DNA of 10,258 nucleotides from Bondarzewia mesenterica (taxonomy: Eukaryota; Basidiomycota; Agaricomycetes; Russulales; Bondarzewiaceae): contig SGPL01000554.1 of assembly GCA_004802705.1 (NCBI GenBank), forward strand, positions 11,359 to 21,616, read 5' to 3'. The notes under the pieces were generated by a model, which had not been told where the DNA came from, made no database searches, and saw only the letters and a program-made list of their open reading frames with translations. Below are positions 1 through 7,990 of the stretch, in pieces. Each line of letters starts with the position of its first letter. The first letter of the stretch is position 1. Made by a program: the position numbers and the translations under genes.

Positions 1-67
1 TCAAAAGAAAAAGAAAAAGGTCCCCCACCCTCCCTCCTCGNAAAAAAAAACTCCGGATGCGCCTTCC

Positions 68-2612
68 TCACGCCTTCTCCCCCTTCTCGCTCTCCTCACG
101 CACCTCCATCTCNACCTCCCCCTTCTCCCTCTCCCCCTTCTCCGGCGTCCTCGCACCCGCGACGAGCTCAAAGTGATAAAGGGGTTCGAGCGTGNCGGAA
201 CGATCCATGAAGACCCACCGACGNACGAAATACGGGAGCGCCTTGAAGACCTGATAACGCANGTGCGTCCGCGTCGGCACAGCGAAGACGTAATCGAGCT
301 CTTCGAGCGTCCGCTGTTTGGTCTCGGGGACCCAGAGGAAGATCATCACCAGCGCGACCACGTTCAGTCCGCTGTCGTTCGCGTTTANATATTTGTTTGG
401 ATATAGAAATAAAAATATGAGTTTTGTTCGTCAGNCGGGAAATTAAAAAGTGAGAAGTCCNTTTTGGGACTCGGGGGAAGGGAGAGAGNACGTACGCGTA
501 GAAGCAGAACGCGCCGATCGGGTGGAGCGCGTCGAGCATGGCGGGGAACGTGATGGAGAGGATGGCAGCCCAGAAGAAACACGTCGCGACGGCCCAGCTC
601 ATCCCGACCTCTTTCATCCCAACCNCCNCACCACATCCANAANAANANAANNNAAAAGCATAATCACATCAGCGACGATCCCTCAACAACAGCGACAACA
701 ACACGTTCCCGAAACTCACCGCGATGCGAGAGCGGGAACACCTCCGCACTGTACGTAAATGGGACCGGCCCCTCTCCGGGACTGTAAAACGCAGCGAAGA
801 GGAAGACGAAGAGGGCNATGAGNCCGAGGTGCGCGCGACTNGATCGTGGGACGAGGTTGCTCAGGCCGGCGGCGACGAGGGTCCATGCCATTTGTGGGAA
901 NGTGAAGAGGAGGAGGGAGCGTCGACCGTAGGTGTCGATCGTGCGCACCGCGGGCCACGCAAAGACGAAGTTGACGAGACCGAAGCCCCAGGAGGCTAAG
1001 AGAGCGGTCTTGGCGGACGCGCCTGCCTCGCTGAATACTGTGGAGGAGTAAAAAGCGATGATGTTGACTGNGNTTTTGGGGANATTAGGGTGCTGATCAG
1101 TACGCGCGATATCAGAGCGGGAAGACAAAGGACGCACTGCCGCACATCTGCTGGGCGATCATGACCACGAAGCTAGCGAGGGTGGCGCGACGGACGCGGG
1201 GGATAGTGAACAGCTCNAAAAAGCGACTGAGGTAATTGCTCTTCCCGATGATGGCCGCCTCCTCCTTGAGCTGCACGTCGATGTAGTACAGGTCGCGCGC
1301 GGCCAGCAGCGGGTGGTTGCGCAGGCGGCAGAGTGACTTGTAAGCCTCGCGGTAGCGCCCCTTCTTGATGTACCAGCGCGGGGACTCGGGGCAGAAAAAG
1401 ATCCCGAGCAACAGGGGGACCGCGGGGATGAACGCGGAGCCGATTTGTAAGCGCCAGGCGATCGCGCCCGTGTTTTGGACGATCAGGTTGGCGGTGAAAC
1501 CCCTGCGACGCCACAACGGTTTGACATTGATTTGAAAAACAAAATGTCAGTCGGGCGGATACGATGGGTTTGAGGGAGAGTGAAACGCACAGGAAGATGC
1601 CGAACGCGGTCCACATCTGCCAGCTCATGACGAGACCGCCGCGTATGAGCGCTGGGGTGTTCTCGGCCGCATAGATGGGCACCGTACTGCCTTTCACACC
1701 CACGCCGATGCCCAGGAGGAGACGACAGATGAAGAGTTGGACCCAAGACTGACTGAAGGCAGAACCGAGGACGGGGAGCAAGCAGAAGACGCCAGAAATA
1801 AAGATCGTGCCACGCCGGCCAAAGTAGAAATTGAGGGGGTCGGAGACCCAGCAGCCGCTGTCCCAAAGAGCGAAAGGTTCATGAGCCGCGAGAGGAAATG
1901 CAATGGGGGACTGGGAAGAAGAAGGGGGGTTGAACGTACATTACCGAGGCGCCGAGATAAGGGCCGGCGTTGACGATGCCAACGAGCCATGGGTCCAGGC
2001 CCGTCTTACCACCGATTCCAAAGTCGACGGGGAAAGACAGATTCGCGCCGTTCGAGCCTGTCTGATCCCACCCCCTTCACATCCACGTAAACCATGCACC
2101 AGACGCCGACGCCGATCAGTCTCACAAGATCCTGCGGTCGCAAAAGAACTCACTGGACGGCAGCACCGATAGAACACGTGATGATGGTCAAGAAGAGCGC
2201 GCGCGGTTGTTTCCACTTGTGATGGATCTCGTTGTACAAGACCTCGCGCTCGAGCACGTCGAGCTCGGGTTGGTCGTCGTATGCGTCGGGGTTTTGCGCG
2301 ACGAGAGCGCCCTTGCGGAGGAGGGGACGGATGTCGGACATGTCGTTTTCCTCGGCGAAGGCATCGACGTTCGCGATGAGGGTGCTGCGTGGGATGCCCG
2401 CGAGGGGGTTGCGGATCCTATCGCGAATGGGCATGAGCAATGAAACGGCAGAGAGCGGTCGGTCGATTCACCTGGCGCTGATGTTGTTGTTCAGGTTGAC
2501 ATGCTCGGTCTGTGCGACCTCGGCGTCGATAGGTTCCCTGATGATCATCATAAAACAACTCAATGTGGAGGCTAGAAAATAAAATGAAAAGAACGCACTT
2601 TACGTCTGCCAT
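68..2612 (-). CDS. MFS sugar transporter (nine exons, 625 aa)
   Basis: Predicted plasma-membrane importer of a sugar or polyol, probably proton-coupled (MFS sugar porter family); substrate not determinable. Exons: 2612-2599, 2537-2472, 2417-2154, 2074-1940, 1857-1591, 1502-1138, 1067-720, 610-496, 371-68. All junctions are GT-AG and keep frame. The first exon codes only 14 nt; this start is chosen because MADVK joins in frame to EPIDAEVAQ and lies about 55 bp below a TATA-like box. Visible marks: [14 protein letters not shown] after TM1 (116-129), FGRRG after TM2 (172-176), a full match to sugar transport signature 2 (L207 to R232), PESPRW after TM6 (287-292), QQMCGIN in TM7 (366-372), D415 with GRR 418-420, SPGEGPVP (466-473) in TM10, and PETKQRT after TM12 (540-546). 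About 12 hydrophobic segments are visible. The 67-residue cytosolic tail ends in EKGE-rich charged sequence. Several single residues are unknown because of N bases. Family call is firm; lactose-permease-like or inositol-like assignment is open. Confidence 0.95.
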
Positions 2613-2613
2613 T

Positions 2614-2677
2614 GCGGGGGAGGGGAGAAGAAGGGAACAAGGCCGACGGGGGAGAACCGCGGGGCTTATATGTGGGG
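2614..2677. promoter_or_regulatory. Cluster of three SYGGRG (CreA/Mig1-like) motifs
   Basis: GCGGGG occurs at 2614-2619 and 2659-2664 and GTGGGG at 2672-2677 on the plus strand, on both sides of the TATA-like box of the transporter gene. They match the SYGGRG core bound by the fungal carbon-repression factor CreA/Mig1. That would suit a sugar transporter, but the motif is short and the region is G-rich, so chance is a real alternative. Confidence 0.25.
2665..2672 (-). promoter_or_regulatory. TATA-like box of the sugar transporter gene
   Basis: The minus strand reads CATATAAG here, 53 to 60 bp before the proposed ATG at 2612. A start site about 30 bp downstream would leave a short 5' leader of roughly 20 to 30 nt. 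Position and sequence fit a fungal core promoter; no transcript evidence is available. Confidence 0.45.
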
Positions 2678-4270
2678 TGGAGCAGCGCGCCTGATCGTTC
2701 CTTGTTTCACATCGGAAGAAGGCATCACGAAACCGAATGTTGCGCCGTCTCAGAGAAAAATAAGAAGACGTGGAATGAAATGAAGAGAATCGACGCGCGA
2801 TCTTCGATTCTGTCGTCCAACGTGACCAGCGCCTACATGTGGTCCACCCCGTATTTCCGGGGCGAAAGGCACGATCACTTTTGCCCCGCTTCGCAACAGC
2901 TCCACTCCAAATTTGACTCAATATTGCACTCCACTTGCCATCACGAGCTTGCTGTCTGCTCACCTCCATCCTGTTATCCTTATCACCATCCCAAAGGCGC
3001 TACAGTGCCCGGCATATGCACGCTCGACGTCTTCGCCATCCGAAACAGTCCTCACACTCCCATAAATGTAGTCCTACGTCCTCCCGGTGATCTGTACGGG
3101 TCCCCGCCCTACCCGTCCCACGCGCGCGCCAACACTGCATCTCCGTCTTCTAAAATAAAATCAGAACCAAAATGACGCCAGCGTCAAAAAAAAATTCAAC
3201 CGCAACACACATCAGATGGCAGTTGCAAGTCTTACTCCCTGTTCTAACTCACAAACGCACACCCGAGTCGAACCCACGAACGAGCTCGGGCTCTCGTCCA
3301 TCCTTCGATATCTCGATTCCCATCCTGCTCACGTACTCGGACGACGTGTAGCTCACAGGAGCTCGCTGCATCCTCTTCCCTCGTCTCCCCCCTTCCTCCT
3401 TTATTTCCTCGTCCATATCTCCACTCTATCCGCGCCGCATCTCGCGTTCGTAAAACCCGGATCTCACACGCTTGAATGCCTCTGGTCCTCTGGCAGGCAT
3501 CCGCGCATCAACTGACAAGTGCAGTACCGCCTCGCATCCTTCTCGTCATGCTCCGGCACGAACTCCACCGCGCTCCGACTTGCAAGGGACCCGCAGCTGT
3601 TGCGAACAAAGTGTGTTCGAACGACACAATGTTCAATGGCATATCATCGATCCGACCTTTTACGATGCCCCCTCCGCGCTCGGGCGATAAGGAAGCGCCC
3701 GGTCATGACGGAACAGCCTGGCAAACGGTTGACGGTCGGCTCGAAAGTCCACTTTGGTGACAGCGCTGAATTCAGGCGCACGCATTCACCTGCAACCGAC
3801 GTCCCGATGCCAGCATCTCCAGTGACTGACTGACTTTCCTTGCGTTTGCTCTTCCGGATCTTCGCCCCGACCCCCCCTCCCTCCCCTCACCACACGGAGT
3901 AAATTTCAAATGTAAGAAACAAGTGCATGCGGGGCCCCTCCTTTTTCTTCTCCGCGGCGCGATCGAGGCGTGGCGGGGACGGGGAACTTTAGCCTCATCC
4001 GAGCATTGGATTTGAGATCGGAAACGCGGTCCGATAGCCGGCCCGTCGTTAAAAGGACGGGACGGTATCCATAGTACGAGTCGATCCGCCCCGACGGAGG
4101 ATTGAAGCTTGAAATTTTGAAAGCTTGACGCTTTGAATTCAATTGGAAGGTCGTCGCGAGCTCGTCTAGCACACAACTCGGGATGCGTCCAAAACTCATG
4201 TGGAGCTTCGGGGACGCGGCGCACAAACCAAGCGATTGAACTTGGCCATATGTAAGATTACCGCGAGCTG

Positions 4271-4304
4271 TGGAAGGCTGTGGACTGCCGTGGACTGCCG
4301 TGGA
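4271..4304 (+). repeat. Short tandem repeat with 10-bp period (TGGA register)
   Basis: TGGA recurs exactly every 10 bases at 4271, 4281, 4291 and 4301. The two central units are identical (TGGACTGCCG) and the first is a near copy (TGGAAGGCTG). It lies in gene-free sequence about 1.7 kb upstream of the transporter start. No function is visible; replication slippage explains it simply. Confidence 0.7.
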
Positions 4305-5711
4305 GCGCGTAAATATTACCGCCAACGTAAAAGGACCGAAGTACTTGTGTGTATGATGGAGACGGCGTTTCATGTGATGTTTTCTTGTCGACGTCATCAA
4401 ACGAAGCTAGCTGCACCGTCTGAGTAGATCAGGGACCTGTATACTGCAGCAGAAAATGGGTTCCTCTTGCAAAACCGATTGACCGAATCCCTCTGCGTAG
4501 ACCCAAGCTCTACACCCTCTTGGAGAATAATGCGCATGAACCTAGTGCTACCGAGTCACTCTAATAACTCAGAGTATGACGCGCTTTCTCCCGCTCAATG
4601 CATAGCACAGACACCGCGGTCCATGCGCCCTTCCATTTTGTAAGAATGCAGGGCCATCATCGTTAACGTTCGCTCATCCAAGCGCATACATAAAATTTCC
4701 CCACCAAGTCTTGCTCTAACACGTGAAAACTCACCTCAATGCAGATTCGTTTAGCGTTTAAACATTCCAAACGTGAATTGGTTCACAGCTGTGGCACAGC
4801 CCAGCGGCAGCCGTGACGTGCGCGCCCGTCCCCAACTCCCATCGGTCCGAACATTCCAAACGGTGCCCACCCTTCAATCCTCCGAAACGATAAGTCGTGT
4901 ATTTTCTTTTCATGCTCAAATCTTCCAATCTGGATGTGAGCGATGATCATATATACAATATGAGATGCTCTCCCGACCGAACGCTGAAAGCTCGACCGAG
5001 GACGAGCAGCCTCACATATGCACACTTGCAAGGTTAACCTCCGGGCGACCAATAATGATGAGGTTCGTGAATGGCGTGTGCCTCGATCTCCCGAGGTGAC
5101 CCTGACGGCGTGGAAGCTTGCAGACGGGCCACGTTACCGTCGCCGGCAAGTATAGCATAAGGTGATTGACACCGTGCTCGCATTTACATTGAGGATGCAG
5201 ACTGTCAAGCTTCAAGCTGTCAAAGACGAGGAGGACGGTCGGTGACCGGATCGAATACCGAATTCAAGTTGGTTGGCCGACCAGCGCTTCGTTCACGCTC
5301 GAAAAAAAAAATCCCATGTGCGCTCGTCCGCGTCCACCTTGCCTCAATCCGGTTGACCAGTCTGTGCGCTATTATCTGCGGACGTCGTGGCCTGTATGCG
5401 TATGACCCTGTACTGGACATCGTTCCCGTAATAGCCACGACGATGGTTTTAGAAGATTTTTCGGTGAGATGTTGCGGGTGGTGGTTTGTTTATTGATTAT
5501 ATAGCTCGGTGGGATATCAGTGATCGAGGACATCGAAGATGGGAGTGTCGTCGTCGACCGTTGACGAATCACGATCCAGGCCCGTCTGGAGAACGCGGCA
5601 GTACTCGACGAAGGGTCATTCAACAACCTGATGAGCCTGATGAGTAGGAGTACAACATTACCAAAAAGACGAGTGACTCCTTTGCGTCACGGTCTCTCTC
5701 TATCCCCATAT

Positions 5712-6966
5712 CTACAACGGGACGTGGAACCTGTTCACCAGCGCGTCGCTCTCGATGATCTTGTCTTTATACCCTTCGATCACCTCTTGCAAGTCCCAAT
5801 TGGCTGACACGAACCTAGGAAGAGCCGTTCGTCACGTTCTTTTTTGAACAAAACGGGGAGGAGATGATGACTCACTTGCCAGCCAGCCAATCCGCCTTGC
5901 CCGTGGTCAGATAGAGGATGGTGCATGCGGCGAGCCGGGTCGTGTCGATGGCGGCATCTTGCCATTGTGGATTATTGTCCATGACCATGTCCGTCTTGAT
6001 CGTCCCTGGGTGCACGGAGAACACTTTGACATCGGGGTATTCTAGTTTGGGCGGCGTGGTGTCAGTCTGGAGGACGTGGACCAGATACAGGGGAAGGAAA
6101 GAAGGAAGGGAGACGGTGGGACGAACCCAGTTGAACGAATTCGAGGAAACGGCCCGTGGCGTGTTTCGAGACGCTGTAGGCACTCGAATAGGGGATCCGG
6201 GACTGCGCGGCAGTGGACGAGACTGCTAACAGATAACCTTTGGTTTTTGCGAGGTGCGGAGTAGCGAAGCTTGGAATGAGAGGTTTTGGTGAGATCCGGG
6301 ATGAGTGGATGGATGGATGGATAGGTCACTTACTGTGCGATGTTGTACACCCCACGAAAGTTGACTTCCATCACACCCCACCATTCGTCGGCATCCCGCT
6401 CTGCGAACGCTAGAGTATCATCAATCCAGGTAAGTTCCTTTGCAAGAGAGCATGCGGGATGTTTTTTTTTGCGGGGGAGAGAAGATACGATCACGTACGT
6501 CGATCCCAAGGACTCGCAGTGCCCGCATTCGCAACACACACATCGATCCTCCCAAACCTATCCACAGCAGCCTTCACAGCCTCTCCCACCTCTTTCGACC
6601 TCGTCACGTCTGTAGGCACTGTCAAAACCTGCGCGCCCGGTACCCGACGCTCGATCGCAGCTTTGACCTCGTCCAGCCCTTGCGGTCTGCGCGCCAACAG
6701 CACGACTGACGCCCCCGCACGCGCGTACGTTACGGCTATCTCCTCGCCGATCCCGCGGGAGGCACCGGTCACCAGGACCACTTTGCCTTTGAAAGTTTGG
6801 TCGGTGTAGGTTTGTTGCGGGTCGATGAAGGGGTAGATGCTGGATGGTCACCGTCGGGTGAGTACATATGTATATGTCGATGGGTCGGTGGGTGATGCGT
6901 TTGATGGCTGGATGGGACGTACTCGTGTTTGACGCTCACGGGAAGGTCTTCGGCTGGTGCTGGCAT
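5712..6966 (-). CDS. Short-chain dehydrogenase/reductase, classical type (six exons, 290 aa)
   Basis: Predicted NAD(P)(H)-dependent oxidoreductase acting on a carbonyl or alcohol; substrate unknown, probably cytosolic (no signal peptide or membrane segment). Exons: 6966-6923, 6839-6499, 6409-6334, 6269-6127, 6041-5876, 5814-5712; the five introns (61-89 bp) are GT-AG and in frame. Rossmann cofactor motif TGASRGIG at 39-46; ARR after the second strand (64-66) hints at NADP(H); D92 in TDV; NAG at 119-121. Catalytic tetrad N145, S172, Y185, K189 (YSVSK) is complete, followed by HPG (212-214) and the T215/T218 region. Length suits a classical SDR with an extra N-terminal arm of about 30 residues (includes KHDIYPFIDPQQTY) and a C-terminal segment ending NRFHVPL. 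The start is the first ATG with a TATA box 113 bp upstream. Acceptors of introns 2 and 4 were chosen so that PFAERDADEWW and QLEYPDVKVF read through. Confidence 0.93.
6306..6322 (+). repeat. (TGGA)4 microsatellite inside intron 3 of the reductase gene
   Basis: Four and a quarter units of TGGA lie wholly within the 64-bp intron spanning 6333-6270. Length change here would not alter the protein but could alter intron length; likely polymorphic between strains. Confidence 0.85.
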
Positions 6967-7078
6967 CTTTGAATGAGAATGCTGTCAGATATGCCCTAGA
7001 CAGGTAGTGTTGTCGATTGTTGTGTGGGAGCAGGAAGGGCCAAAGATACAAGCGGCATGAGCGGGCGCATTCCTTGAA

Positions 7079-7087
7079 CCTTTTATA
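7079..7087 (-). promoter_or_regulatory. TATA box of the reductase gene
   Basis: The minus strand reads TATAAAAGG, close to the ideal eukaryotic TATA box, 113 to 121 bp before the ATG at 6966. A start site about 30 bp downstream would give a leader of roughly 85 nt. Confidence 0.6.
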
Positions 7088-7444
7088 CATAGGACTTCTG
7101 AGTGGCGACATCGATGATTATCAACCCCCCATATCTTGCTTGCTATTAGAGGCAGTGGAGGATGTGGGTAGCTGGATTACCTGTTAGTTCGGAAGCAGAT
7201 CTGAGCCCTGACTAGGCCTGACTGAGCAAGCCGACCCCTACACGCTGCTCAATGCTCATCTCCGCTCCATCGGATCTCTGAACATCCCACAGCCAGGCCT
7301 GTGTGACTGATTCATCTCAGAAGCGAGCGATGACGAAGACTCGAAGATGCTGACCTGTAATACAGCATAACAGTGGGACAAGTGTGATCCAACCAATCTC
7401 ACCATGATTATGTAATGAAGAGATCGTGACCGGAGCGATCATAG

Positions 7445-7478
7445 GTCAAACTGAAGTCAAACTTGAAACTGTCAAACT
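7445..7478 (+). repeat. Three direct copies of GTCAAACT
   Basis: Identical octamers begin at 7445, 7456 and 7471, spaced 11 and 15 bases apart, with a related GAAACT between the last two. The spacing near one helical turn is compatible with a repeated protein-binding site, but no known factor is assigned. Confidence 0.6.
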
Positions 7479-7661
7479 TGCCATTTTTTTTCATTTTCAA
7501 TGTTGGTCGACCTCGACTGCCTTTTGTGGGTCAGTATCTTTCGGTATCGAAGTGTTATGAAAATGCTATGTTGCACTGGTATCACATAGAAATGCACTTG
7601 ATCGGCGAGTCCGACGCATTGCAACTTGCACCGGGCACCCACAGTGGCTGGTCTCCGTCCG

Positions 7662-7681
7662 TCTGAGTCTCGAGACTCAGA
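7662..7681. promoter_or_regulatory. Perfect 20-bp palindrome (candidate dimer-binding site)
   Basis: TCTGAGTCTCGAGACTCAGA equals its own reverse complement with no spacer. It contains TGAGTC and its mirror GACTCA, which resemble the core of Gcn4/Cpc1-type bZIP sites, around a central CTCGAG. A further CTGAG follows four bases on, forming a second small inverted repeat. It lies 310 bp upstream of the orphan gene start and about 700 bp upstream of the reductase start. It could bind a homodimeric factor or fold as a hairpin if transcribed. Confidence 0.55.
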
Positions 7682-7990
7682 ATACTGAGCGGCAGGTGAG
7701 TTATAATTATACGCTAGATTCTGGTTTCATAACGAGCGCATTGCGTCTACACCGGGAGTTCTATCTCAAAAGGTTGGTTCCAGACGGGTTTTATCTCCGT
7801 CTGGTCATTGTATACTACACTGGACTCGCCTACTGGGCAGTGATGATATTGTGTCCATATGGAAAGATCTCTTCTGCAACGTCGCCATCACCTATCATCT
7901 TGCTCTTGACCATCATACATCTGCTAGAAACTTGCGCACATTTGCTTCAGTTTTTGCCCTTGTATATCATTCTGCTATATATCTATCACC

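Larger units (their letters stand above)
2613..5711. other. Gene-poor intergenic region, about 3.1 kb
   Basis: Both flanking genes run on the minus strand, so this is upstream sequence of the transporter plus downstream sequence of the reductase. Open frames exist on both strands (largest about 187 codons). They lack recognisable family motifs, good start contexts or paired splice sites that would extend them. The stretch from about 4400 to 5000 is more AT-rich than the coding regions, as expected for spacer. There is a CT-rich tract near 3365-3425, a short poly-A near 3186-3194, a 10-bp periodic repeat at 4271-4304 and a doubled CCTGATGAG near 5626-5643. A lineage-specific gene or noncoding RNA cannot be excluded without transcript data. 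Confidence 0.6.
6967..7990. other. Divergent intergenic region between reductase and orphan gene
   Basis: About 1 kb shared by two genes transcribed away from each other, so it should hold both promoters. It carries the reductase TATA box, a CCAAT pentamer at 7393-7397, three copies of GTCAAACT (7445-7478), a 20-bp palindrome (7662-7681), a strong GTGAGT donor-like site at 7695-7700, and a pyrimidine-rich, AT-richer stretch from about 7880 to the ATG. No convincing coding sequence was seen in it. Confidence 0.65.

Noticed and set aside
1939..1946. Alternative donor GTAATG at 1944 in transporter exon 4
   Set aside because: It breaks the frame into the next exon; GTACGT at 1939 restores GASVIGCWVSDP.
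2612..3175. 187-codon open frame on the plus strand upstream of the transporter
   Set aside because: It lacks an ATG at its start, shows no family motif and overlaps the transporter promoter; composition is like spacer.
3255..3285. tRNA B-box-like GGTTCGACTCGG on the minus strand
   Set aside because: The arms around it do not pair as a T stem and no A box or acceptor stem is present at the right distance.
3906..4400. 164-codon minus-strand frame in the large spacer
   Set aside because: It has an ATG but no recognisable motif, no supporting neighbour exons and Arg/Ser-rich composition expected from GC-rich non-coding DNA.
68..6966. Transporter and reductase as part of a secondary-metabolite cluster
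   Set aside because: No synthase, cyclase, P450 or regulator is present and the two genes are 3.1 kb apart; both families are common housekeeping or accessory genes.
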